From positions 1-11,138 of the forward strand of contig DGUG01000227.1 in NCBI GenBank assembly GCA_002394535.1: a stretch of DNA of 11,138 nt, given 5' to 3'. The notes under the pieces were generated by a model, which did no database searches, was not told the origin of the DNA, and saw nothing but the letters and a program-made list of their open reading frames with translations. The position numbers and the translations under genes are program-made. Shown here piece by piece: positions 1-7,764 of this stretch. Position 1 is the stretch's first letter. The number at the start of each line of letters is the position of its first letter. The stretch is from Lachnospiraceae bacterium UBA4316 (lineage in GTDB: Bacteria; Bacillota; Clostridia; Lachnospirales; Lachnospiraceae).

Positions 1-465
1 CTCGAAGGCATCGTCGACGCATTTATGCCGCATGTTTCCATTAAACTTCGGTGCGCATACCGAATAGATAGAGGCTGTATCGCACAGGGTATTTAGCAGA
101 AAAGTCAGATTTGTATTATCTGAATATCCCATAAACCATTTTGGGTCTGCTTTTGCGATCCTGTCAAAATCAACATATGGAAGTATCTCACACATTAGTT
201 CTCCTCCACCGCAGGATATTATCACATCGCTTTTATCCCCGGCAAGAAAATCATTGACCTCAGCTGCACAGGCCTGCGGAGTGTTGCTGATACCGATACC
301 GTTATCGCAATAGCAATTAGGACCTAGAACGGTTTCGTATCCCTTGCTCTTAAACCATGAAAGTGCATCTTCAAAGTCAGATCTGTAAGGTTCTATAGTG
401 CATCCGAAGCTTGGAGCTATAAAGCCTATCTTTCCATTACTTTTAAGAAATCGCGGATATCTCAT
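1..465 (-). CDS. S66 family peptidase (LD-carboxypeptidase/MccF-like), N-terminal part, cut by window edge
   Basis: The 155 visible residues read without a stop to the window edge. They match the N-terminal domain of peptidase family S66, whose members are cytoplasmic serine peptidases that trim murein tetrapeptides (LdcA) or cleave peptide-nucleotide antibiotics (MccF). Visible marks are the opening GKIGFIAPS strand (residues 11-19), the SCGGGELMCEILPYVD segment (84-99) that forms the oxyanion region, and GYSDNTNL (113-120), in which Ser115 sits where the family's catalytic serine is found. The catalytic Glu and His lie in the missing C-terminal half; family members are usually 300-380 residues. 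The ATG at 463-465 is preceded by a strong GGAGGAG ribosome binding site at about 474-480, read on the minus strand. It is divergent from the ATPase gene. LdcA and MccF roles cannot be told apart from this half. Confidence 0.85.
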   Translation of the reverse strand, partial: MRYPRFLKSNGKIGFIAPSFGCTIEPYRSDFEDALSWFKSKGYETVLGPNCYCDNGIGISNTPQACAAEVNDFLAGDKSDVIISCGGGELMCEILPYVDFDRIAKADPKWFMGYSDNTNLTFLLNTLCDTASIYSVCAPKFNGNMRHKCVDDAFE

Positions 466-493
466 TATTAGTTCTCCTCCGGTTAATTGTTTA

Positions 494-502
494 TGATATA
501 AT
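494..502 (+). promoter_or_regulatory. Candidate extended -10 promoter for the five-gene run
   Basis: TGATATAAT (494-502) is a perfect TATAAT hexamer with an upstream TGn extension. There is no recognisable -35 at the right distance, which is usual for extended -10 promoters. It lies in a 6-bp inverted repeat (GTTTAT at 489-494, ATAAAC at 501-506). Transcription would begin near 508-510, about 45 bases before the ATG at 555. This is the only evident promoter ahead of the gene run ending at 9127. Confidence 0.5.
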
Positions 503-526
503 AAACGATAACGTGCAATTAGTAAA
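498..526 (-). promoter_or_regulatory. Candidate sigma-A promoter for the S66 peptidase gene
   Basis: On the minus strand TTTACT (521-526, -35-like, 4 of 6 consensus) is followed after exactly 17 bases by TATTAT (498-503, -10-like, 5 of 6). The distance to the ATG at 465 leaves a short leader with room for the ribosome binding site. Its -10 hexamer physically overlaps the -10 of the plus-strand promoter. Prediction from consensus only. Confidence 0.45.
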
Positions 527-554
527 ATGTGCATTTATCATAAGGAGGCTTACT

Positions 555-2171
555 ATGTTCTACGAAAACAAGATCTGGATCGGAAATGCAGGTGACAAGA
601 AGGTATCCATCCTTCCTTGGATGGCAAACAGACACGGTCTTATCGCCGGGGCAACCGGTACGGGAAAGACAACAACGCTTAAAGTTTTGACAGAGTCGTT
701 TTCCGATGCGGGTGTTCCTGTGTTTCTTGCCGACATAAAAGGTGACATTTCCGGTATATGCAAGCCCGGGAAAGAATCAGATGATATGCAGGAGAGAATT
801 AAAAGATTTGGCCTTGATGAGGCTGGATTTAAGTTCAGTGAGTATCCTACACTTTTCTGGGACATATTCTGTAAGGACGGAATACCTCTTCGTACTACTG
901 TTTCGGAGATGGGACCGATCCTTCTTGCGAAACTCATGGATCTTAACGATACACAGGCTGATATTCTTACGTGCCTGTTCAAGATGGCTGATGATGAGGA
1001 ACTTCTTCTTGTTGATATCAAGGATCTGAAGGCAATGCTTCAGTATGCAAGCGAGAATACCGCAGAGATATCGAAGAACTATGGAAACGTTACAAAAGCA
1101 AGCGTTGCATCGATCATAAGAGGGGTTGTGGCTCTTGAGGCATCGGGAGGAGATCAGTTCTTTACCGAGCCGGGCTTTAATATAAAGGATTTCATCAGAT
1201 GTGATAACAACGGACGTGGTTTTGTCAATATCCTTGACGGAAGAAAGCTTGCATCGGATCCGAGAATGTATACTGCGTTCCTCCTGTATCTTCTCTCGGA
1301 ACTGTTTGAGACCCTTCCCGAAGTGGGTGACCTTGACAAGCCGAAGATGATCTTCTTCTTCGATGAAGCGCATCTTCTGTTTGATGATATTTCAAAAGCT
1401 CTGCGCCAGAAGATCGAGCAGATCGTAAAACTCATCAGAAGTAAAGGCGTAGGTATTTATTTCTGTACACAGAATCCGAGAGACATCCCTGATGAAGTGC
1501 TTGCCCAGCTCGGGAACAAGATTCAGCATGCCCTTCACGCTTATACGCCTGCAGAGGAGCGCGCAGTGAAGACAGCTGCAGATTCATTCAGATCCAATCC
1601 GGAATTTGATACCAAGACAGCAATTATGGAACTTGGTGTCGGAGAAGCGCTTATCTCTGTTCTTGATGACGAAGGCGTTCCCACCATAGTTGAAAGATGC
1701 AAGGTGCTTCCGCCTGCTTCATACATGGGTCCGGCCGATGATTATGAGAAGGAAAAAATATACACAGACAGTGATTTTTACAAGAAATATAAGGACCCCA
1801 TCGAGACGGATTCGGCATATGAATTCCTTGAAAGGCTGAAGAGCCAGCAGGAAGAGAAGAAGAAGGAAGCCGAGGACGCGAAGGAGAAGGAGAAGGCAGA
1901 AGCTGCTGCCGCAAAAGAAAAAGCAAAAGAAGAAGCTGCTGCCGCAAAAGAGGCTGAAAAAGAAGCCAAGGCAGCAGAGCGGGAAGAGGCTGCCAAAAAG
2001 AAGAAGTTTAAGAGTGCGGCAGGTTCTGTTGCAAGCTCGGCAGCCGGAACGATAGGCCGTGAGCTCGGAAAGAGTATTGGAGGAAAAGTCGGAGGAAAGT
2101 ACGGCAAGACACTGGGCGGCAATGTATTTGCACAGCTAGGCAGAAGCATAATGGGAACACTGTTTAAGTAG
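555..2171 (+). CDS. HerA/YjgR-like ATPase (DUF853 family)
   Basis: A 538-residue P-loop ATPase of the HerA/FtsK superfamily, close in layout to E. coli YjgR (about 500 residues), whose cellular role is not firmly established. Walker A is GATGTGKT (residues 32-39), followed by a strand with ADIKGD typical of this family; Walker B is IFFFDEAH with Asp270-Glu271. FCTQNPRDIP and the later ALHAYTP segment are characteristic of the C-terminal helicase half. After about residue 425 comes a Lys/Glu/Ala-rich, probably helical segment, then a Gly-rich tail ending GTLFK, as in YjgR-type proteins. I take ATG 555 as the start because AAGGAGG (542-548) stands 6 bases upstream and the family N-terminus (FYENKIWIGNA) begins there. 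An upstream in-frame GTG at 513 lies almost at the predicted transcription start and adds 14 unrelated residues. First gene of the run; a DNA or nucleoprotein translocase role is inference. Confidence 0.85.
   Translation: MFYENKIWIGNAGDKKVSILPWMANRHGLIAGATGTGKTTTLKVLTESFSDAGVPVFLADIKGDISGICKPGKESDDMQERIKRFGLDEAGFKFSEYPTLFWDIFCKDGIPLRTTVSEMGPILLAKLMDLNDTQADILTCLFKMADDEELLLVDIKDLKAMLQYASENTAEISKNYGNVTKASVASIIRGVVALEASGGDQFFTEPGFNIKDFIRCDNNGRGFVNILDGRKLASDPRMYTAFLLYLLSELFETLPEVGDLDKPKMIFFFDEAHLLFDDISKALRQKIEQIVKLIRSKGVGIYFCTQNPRDIPDEVLAQLGNKIQHALHAYTPAEERAVKTAADSFRSNPEFDTKTAIMELGVGEALISVLDDEGVPTIVERCKVLPPASYMGPADDYEKEKIYTDSDFYKKYKDPIETDSAYEFLERLKSQQEEKKKEAEDAKEKEKAEAAAAKEKAKEEAAAAKEAEKEAKAAEREEAAKKKKFKSAAGSVASSAAGTIGRELGKSIGGKVGGKYGKTLGGNVFAQLGRSIMGTLFK
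1898..1951 (+). repeat. Direct repeat of 21 bp, period 33 bp, in the Ala/Lys/Glu segment of the ATPase gene
   Basis: Bases 1898-1918 recur exactly at 1931-1951. They encode EAAAAK-type residues at an 11-residue spacing. The codons are identical, which suggests recent duplication of a 33-bp unit rather than mere compositional bias. An 11-residue period suits an extended helix with a hendecad pattern. Confidence 0.7.
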
Positions 2172-2186
2172 GACGGATATAAGTAT

Positions 2187-4103
2187 ATGGAAATTCCCCA
2201 CTCGTTCTACGAAGATGAAATAAGATGTGATTTTTATGTGCCATCGATGGTAAAGCGTACGTGGGCAGCGCAGGAGGAGATACTGGCTGACCTTGATGAG
2301 GCTTGCACCAAAGCAGGACTTGAATATTTCGCAGACTGGGGAACTCTTCTCGGGACGGTCCGGCATCGCGGATTTATTCCGTGGGATGATGACATGGACA
2401 TATGCATGAAGCGTAAGGACTATAAGCTCTTTACGGAGAATGTATCATTCTTTCTTCCAGATAATTATTCAATAGTTAATTACAAGTCAAATCGTGATTT
2501 TAAGCAGATGCTTAGCCGGATCGTATCGAGCGACCACTACAGGTTTGACCCGGAATATATGCATAAATATTCCGGACTTCCGATTGCACTTGGGATAGAT
2601 ATTTTTCCGCTCGATTACATGACAGATGATGAGGACTATGAGAGGGACCGTGAAGAAAGGGTCAAGCTGGTAACCGATGCCGTTAATGAAATGGCGTATT
2701 TTAACACGCCGGTATCAAGGCTTGAAGGATATCTTAAAAAGGTCGAGAAAAGATGCCACATCAGGTTCGACAACAGGAAGGATATGCTTACCCAGCTGAG
2801 GGAACTGCTGGAAAAGCTGTTTGGAGAAGTAGAAAAAAAGGACGCGAAATACATTACGCTTTATCCGCTCTGGATGAGCGGGCACAGATACAGATTCCCG
2901 AAAGAATATTATGAAAAGGCCATTAAGCTGCCTTTTGAGAACTTGGAAATATCGGTTTCCGCTCATTATGATGCGATACTAAAGCAGGATTACGGACCGA
3001 CATATATCAGGCAGGTCAGAGGCGGCGGTGCGCATGAATATCCGTACTATGAAACCCATGTGGATATACTCAGGGACAGTTTTGGATTTGAGTGGCCGAC
3101 ATACAGATTTAACCCCGGGGATTTTCCGGGACCGGATCGAAAGGTATACGGTACACAGGATCCCTCGACCCAAAACAGGAAGTGTCTGTTTATAACATAC
3201 TGTGCAGCTGCCTTTGAGAATATTCGATCCCTTGCCGGGAAATATATTGATGACGGATATGAAGTGACCATCCTTCCGGTAACGAAATATGATATAGCAG
3301 CTGACATGACGGGAATCACCGCTTCTTCCGAAATAGTTTCCGATGAATACTATCTGAAAGGATTAAAAGGGGCACATATCTGTCGTGACGGCGGAATACT
3401 TGATACTTATCCGGACATTATAGTTACAAATTTCCAGTATGATGAGTATAATCTTATAACCACAGTGGATAAGGTATTCTACTCACGCAATCTTCGTTCT
3501 CATTGCAGTCAACTGGTCTATGTTCCCCCGTTTGAGGCGCATTCCGTACGGAGTGACGATGAGAGAACACGAAAACTTATGCCCTCATATGTCTGCACTC
3601 CTTTAACGGTTGTATGTGACAAGATAATACTTCACAGCCCGGAGATGAGGGAGAGGTATATAGAGTGCCTGAGCTCATGGACCGGTGACAGGTACAAAAG
3701 TGTGTGGGAAAGTAAGATCGAAGTACTCGCTATATCGGAAAGCGATACAGATCAGGAGCCACTACACTCTGCATCATGTAAGCGAAAAGTGATGTTCTAT
3801 GTCGGAATGTCCTTGTTCGCCGAGCATGGGGAGGCAGCAATAGATAAGATCAGAAAATCATTTGATACATTTTATGAAAACAGCGACAGAGTAGATGTCG
3901 TATATGTGACCCAGGAAGGCCTTATGGATAATCTGAAAGCCCTGTATCCCGGACTTTATGAAAAATATATCGCAAGTGATTTTCCACAGACGGAGGGTAC
4001 TATTAATATAGATGATATAGATGCGTATTATGGGGAAGCTTCCGCATACGCAACCGAATTCATAAATGCTAAGAAACCGATTATGTTAATGCAGATATGG
4101 TAG
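2187..4103 (+). CDS. LicD family protein fused to a glycerophosphotransferase/GT-B-like C-terminal domain
   Basis: A 638-residue two-domain protein. Residues about 20-290 are a LicD domain. The family's nucleotidyltransferase-fold signature is clear: DWGTLLGTVRHRGF (50-63) and PWDDDMDI (65-72), with Asp67-69 and Asp71 as likely metal ligands. LicD proteins transfer phosphocholine or other phospho-groups to surface glycans or teichoic acids, but the substrate here is unknown. From about residue 330 (CLFITY) the protein resembles the GT-B-like domain of CDP-glycerol glycerophosphotransferase-type proteins: an HSPEMRERYIECL segment, a KIEVL strand, an FAEHGEAAIDKI helix, and DAYYGEASAYATEF followed by KPIMLMQ at the end. 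The expected RPHP-type motif appears replaced by VTQEG, so this half may be degenerate. No signal peptide or membrane segment, so cytoplasmic. ATG 2187 lies 15 bases after the ATPase stop, with a modest AGGACGG site (2170-2176). Confidence 0.8.
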   Translation: MEIPHSFYEDEIRCDFYVPSMVKRTWAAQEEILADLDEACTKAGLEYFADWGTLLGTVRHRGFIPWDDDMDICMKRKDYKLFTENVSFFLPDNYSIVNYKSNRDFKQMLSRIVSSDHYRFDPEYMHKYSGLPIALGIDIFPLDYMTDDEDYERDREERVKLVTDAVNEMAYFNTPVSRLEGYLKKVEKRCHIRFDNRKDMLTQLRELLEKLFGEVEKKDAKYITLYPLWMSGHRYRFPKEYYEKAIKLPFENLEISVSAHYDAILKQDYGPTYIRQVRGGGAHEYPYYETHVDILRDSFGFEWPTYRFNPGDFPGPDRKVYGTQDPSTQNRKCLFITYCAAAFENIRSLAGKYIDDGYEVTILPVTKYDIAADMTGITASSEIVSDEYYLKGLKGAHICRDGGILDTYPDIIVTNFQYDEYNLITTVDKVFYSRNLRSHCSQLVYVPPFEAHSVRSDDERTRKLMPSYVCTPLTVVCDKIILHSPEMRERYIECLSSWTGDRYKSVWESKIEVLAISESDTDQEPLHSASCKRKVMFYVGMSLFAEHGEAAIDKIRKSFDTFYENSDRVDVVYVTQEGLMDNLKALYPGLYEKYIASDFPQTEGTINIDDIDAYYGEASAYATEFINAKKPIMLMQIW

Positions 4104-4113
4104 GAGGGATACA

Positions 4114-6525
4114 ATGGCACCTAATAACAGGCCAAGAGCCAGAGAGAAGAAAATCATAGAGGGACAGGGCAGCGTCTACAGGAAAGGAAGCGGGCTTGAT
4201 TCAAAACCGCTAAATACCGGCTCCGGCAGACCGTCACGTCCGTCAGGAGGAGGAAGTCGAGGAGGCGGTGGCTTCGGCCTCGGCAAGATAATTCTGATAC
4301 TTATAGCACTGTTTGTATTCGGTGGCGGAGGTTACTTCGGCTTATCCGGAAACGGATCATCCGATGATTATGCATCTTCGGAGCAAAACAGCAGTTCAGA
4401 CACCGGCTCATTATCCCAGACGCAGACCCAGAGCACGCAAGCCTCTTCAAATTCTTCATCCATGGGAATGGGGGATCTGTTCTCTACTCTCTTAGGAGGC
4501 TATGCGACCACACCGGACGAATACTCATCGTACTCTTCATATGAAACCGGAAATGTAACGGCACAGCTTGATACAAGCGTTAATCCGGCGGCAAGGCAGA
4601 AGTTTACGTCGATTGTCGGCCAGGGCGCTGATGTTGTTACGGTTATGGTATACCTATGCGGTACCGACCTTGAATCAAGAAGCGGAATGGGAACGGCGGA
4701 CCTTCAGGAGATGGCATCCGCAAATCTTTCCGACGATGTAAGAGTCATAGTGTACACCGGCGGCTGCAAAAACTGGAAGAACAGCGTTGTAAGCAGCCGT
4801 GTTAATCAGATATATCAGGTTAAGGGCGGTGGAGTAAAGCTCCTTGAAGATAATATGGGACAGGGCTCAATGTCCGATCCCGCTACACTTACTGCCTTTA
4901 TCAAATACTGTAACCAGAACTTTCCGGCAAACAGGAATGAGCTGATCCTCTGGGATCACGGCAGCGGATCGCTTTCAGGTTATGCATATGACGAAAAATA
5001 TCCGCAGAGCGGCTCCATGAGCCTGTCGGGGATTAAGAAGGCAATTTCCGATTCGGGAGTTAAATTTGATTTTGTGGGATTTGATGCATGCCTTATGGCA
5101 ACGGTAGAAACGGCACTTATGCTGTCGGATTACTCCGACTATATGATTGCTTCGGAAGAGACGGAGCCCGGGGTTGGCTGGTATTATACAAACTGGCTGA
5201 GTAAGCTGTCGGCAAATACGAGCATGCCCACAATTGAGATAGGAAAGAATATTGTTGATGACTTTGTGGATACCTGTGCGAGAAAGTGTCCGGGACAAAA
5301 GGCAACGCTTTCTGTTACGGATCTTGCGGAAGTAGCCGCAACGGTTCCTGATAAGCTTAACAGTTTTTCTGTTAATACAAGCGAACTCATATCTGACGTA
5401 AACGGATTTATGACAGTATCCGACGCACGTAACAAGGCAAAGGAGTTTGCGCAGTCATCAAGAATCGACCAGATCGATTTTATCCACTTTGCAAAACTTC
5501 TCGGCACACAGCCCGGTCAGGAACTTGCGGATGCTCTTTCCTCATGCGTTAAGTATAACCGGACAGAAAGAACCATAGCGAATGCAAACGGACTGTCTGT
5601 GTACTTCCCGTACAAGAAGGCGAACAAAGCCGGAGCCATGGCAAAAACATATGAACAGATAGGGATGGATGATGCATACACCGATTGTATCAGAGCATTT
5701 GCCGCAAATGAGCAGTCCGGTCAGATGACGGAAAACGGAACCGGATCGCCTCTCGGATCGCTGTTCGGAAGCATGTACGGAACCGATTACGCGTCTTCGT
5801 CAGGGGAGGGGTATGCAGGCTATTCCGACGCCCTCGGAGGACTAATGAGTGCACTTCTTACGGGAAGAAGCCATGCTCCCGGAGGATTTGATACCGATAA
5901 GCTTCAGGTAACGTCAAATGATAAAGGACAGCAGGTATTTAAGCTTTCGGAGGAGGACTGGAAGGAAGTTGCTCTTGTGGATCTTAATGTGTTTGTTGAT
6001 GATGGTGAGGGCTTTATCGATCTCGGACTTGATAATACATATGAATTCGACAAGGACAATAATCTTATTGCTGATTTTGATAATACATGGATGTCAATAA
6101 ACGGTCATGTGGTTGCCTATTATCACACAGATACTGAAGATAACGGGACAAACTACAGTATCAACGGATACGTTCCTGCAATACTCAACGGGCAGAAAGT
6201 AGAACTCCTGCTGGCATTTACCGATCAATATCCGGACGGTACGATAACCGGTGCAAGATATGTGTATGAAGACGGAACAACAGATACGGTCGCCAAGAAC
6301 ACGATAGCACTTTCTGCCGGCGATGAGATACAGTTTACCTGCAAATATTATGATTACAACGGAAATTACAAAGATACATTCTATCTCGGAGAGCCGATGG
6401 TTCTCGATTCGGCCGATGCAAAGATCGGAAATATCGATATAGGAAATGTTAAGGCCAAAGTAACTTATGTATTTACGGATATGTACCAGCAGCAGTATTG
6501 GTCACCGGTTGTCAGGATTCCGTAG
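4114..6525 (+). CDS. Membrane-anchored clostripain-like cysteine protease (peptidase family C11)
   Basis: An 803-residue protein. Residues 1-55 are basic and Gly/Ser-rich, without a classical signal peptide. Residues about 57-77 form one transmembrane helix, after which a Ser/Thr/Gln-rich spacer (80-165) would lie outside the cell. The C11 catalytic domain runs from about 172 to 530. It starts VVTVMVYLCGTDLE, has the catalytic His282 in WDHGSG and Cys326 in GFDACLMA, then SEETEPGVGWYY (347-358), and ends with the NGLSVYFPY strand (492-500). Known members cleave after Arg or Lys and often self-process. A second Gly/Ser/Tyr linker (535-590) leads to a beta-rich domain (595-803) that I do not recognise. 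ATG 4114 has a strong AGGAGGG site at 4102-4108 and lies 10 bases after the LicD gene. Target proteins are unknown. Confidence 0.87.
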   Translation: MAPNNRPRAREKKIIEGQGSVYRKGSGLDSKPLNTGSGRPSRPSGGGSRGGGGFGLGKIILILIALFVFGGGGYFGLSGNGSSDDYASSEQNSSSDTGSLSQTQTQSTQASSNSSSMGMGDLFSTLLGGYATTPDEYSSYSSYETGNVTAQLDTSVNPAARQKFTSIVGQGADVVTVMVYLCGTDLESRSGMGTADLQEMASANLSDDVRVIVYTGGCKNWKNSVVSSRVNQIYQVKGGGVKLLEDNMGQGSMSDPATLTAFIKYCNQNFPANRNELILWDHGSGSLSGYAYDEKYPQSGSMSLSGIKKAISDSGVKFDFVGFDACLMATVETALMLSDYSDYMIASEETEPGVGWYYTNWLSKLSANTSMPTIEIGKNIVDDFVDTCARKCPGQKATLSVTDLAEVAATVPDKLNSFSVNTSELISDVNGFMTVSDARNKAKEFAQSSRIDQIDFIHFAKLLGTQPGQELADALSSCVKYNRTERTIANANGLSVYFPYKKANKAGAMAKTYEQIGMDDAYTDCIRAFAANEQSGQMTENGTGSPLGSLFGSMYGTDYASSSGEGYAGYSDALGGLMSALLTGRSHAPGGFDTDKLQVTSNDKGQQVFKLSEEDWKEVALVDLNVFVDDGEGFIDLGLDNTYEFDKDNNLIADFDNTWMSINGHVVAYYHTDTEDNGTNYSINGYVPAILNGQKVELLLAFTDQYPDGTITGARYVYEDGTTDTVAKNTIALSAGDEIQFTCKYYDYNGNYKDTFYLGEPMVLDSADAKIGNIDIGNVKAKVTYVFTDMYQQQYWSPVVRIP

Positions 6526-6546
6526 GAATCTTTTATGGAGGACAAA

Positions 6547-7764
6547 ATGAAACAAATTATTACAAGTTTACTTGAAACCGATGCCTACAAATTTTCAATG
6601 GGGCAGGCAATCTATCACCAGTTTTCCGATTACAAGACGACATGGTCTTTTAAGTGCCGCAATGAGGATGTGCGTTTTACCGCTGAGATGATCGAGGAGA
6701 TAAAGCGCCAGATCAAAATATATTGTGACCTCAGATTCCGGGAAGATGAACTGGAATACCTTAACGGAATCAGATGGATAAAAGGTTCATATGTTGATTT
6801 TCTAAGGCTCTGGAAGCCGAGATATGAAGATTTCGAATTCGGAACGGATTCGGAGTGTGGTCTTACAATCGAAACAAAGGGAACATGGCTCAACACATCG
6901 ATGTATGAGATTCCGACACTTGCCATTGTAAATGAAGTGTACTTCAGAATGGCATACGATTATGATGAACTCCTTGAAAGCTTCAAAGAGCGTCTCGACG
7001 CCAAAATACAGGGGATTCTTGATGGAAAATATGAACTGGGGGCGTTTTCGGAGTTTGGGGCAAGAAGAAGACTGTCCGGTGAGGCACAGGAGTTTGCCGT
7101 AACCGGGCTTGCCAAAGCAAAGCTTCCCGAAGGAAATAAATTTGTTGGAACAAGCAACGTCTATCTGGCAAAAAAACTGAACCTTGTGCCGGTAGGGACC
7201 ATGGCACACGAATGGATAATGTGCGTCGGCCAGGGTAATCACAAACATAATCCCGCGTATTCGAACTGGTATGCATTAGATGCATGGGTCAAGGAATACG
7301 GGGTGTTAAACGGAACAGCTCTTACCGATGCGATTACAACAAAGTGCTTCCTTGAGGATTTTCAATTGACATATGCCACATTGTTCTCGGGTGTCAGACA
7401 TGACAGCGGGAGTCCCTATGACTGGGCTGATCAGATGATCAGGCATTACGAGGATCTGGGAATAGATCCGAAAACGAAGACGCTGCTCTTTTCGGACAGC
7501 CTGAATTTTGAAAAGGCAACTGCAATAAACAGGGCATACAAAGATAAAGTCAAGACCGCCTTCGGTATAGGTACGTATATTGCAAATGATACAAAAGTCA
7601 CACCGCTTAATATTGTTATGAAGACAACAGTCTGCAACGGATGTGATGTTGCCAAGATATCGGATGTCGAAGGCAAGGGTATGTGTAAGAGTGAGGAATA
7701 TGTTCATTACCTCAAACGATGCATAGACTGGAGAATGGAACACGAAACAAATGTTATTCGGTAA
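6547..7764 (+). CDS. pncB: Nicotinate phosphoribosyltransferase
   Basis: A 405-residue enzyme of NAD salvage that condenses nicotinate with PRPP, with ATP hydrolysis, to give nicotinate mononucleotide in the cytoplasm. Length and layout match the E. coli-type PncB (400 residues). The N-terminus has LLETDAYKFSMGQA (8-21). GTMAHEW carries His221 at the place of the histidine that is transiently phosphorylated in characterised enzymes. GVRHDSGSPYDW (282-293) and FGIGTYIAND (339-348) form the phosphoribosyl-phosphate site, and the end is like other PncB proteins. I prefer ATG 6547 to the in-frame ATG 6535: GGAGG at 6537-6541 sits 5 bases before 6547, overlaps the earlier ATG, and the shorter product begins at the family N-terminus. 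It follows the protease gene by 21 bases and overlaps the next gene by 14. Confidence 0.95.
   Translation: MKQIITSLLETDAYKFSMGQAIYHQFSDYKTTWSFKCRNEDVRFTAEMIEEIKRQIKIYCDLRFREDELEYLNGIRWIKGSYVDFLRLWKPRYEDFEFGTDSECGLTIETKGTWLNTSMYEIPTLAIVNEVYFRMAYDYDELLESFKERLDAKIQGILDGKYELGAFSEFGARRRLSGEAQEFAVTGLAKAKLPEGNKFVGTSNVYLAKKLNLVPVGTMAHEWIMCVGQGNHKHNPAYSNWYALDAWVKEYGVLNGTALTDAITTKCFLEDFQLTYATLFSGVRHDSGSPYDWADQMIRHYEDLGIDPKTKTLLFSDSLNFEKATAINRAYKDKVKTAFGIGTYIANDTKVTPLNIVMKTTVCNGCDVAKISDVEGKGMCKSEEYVHYLKRCIDWRMEHETNVIR

Noticed and set aside
513..554. Upstream GTG start extending the ATPase by 14 residues
   Set aside because: It sits at the predicted transcription start without a ribosome binding site, while ATG 555 has a strong one and fits the family N-terminus.
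777..1373. 198-codon open frame on the minus strand inside the ATPase gene
   Set aside because: Antisense to a well-conserved ATPase, no ribosome binding site or family resemblance; a shadow frame.
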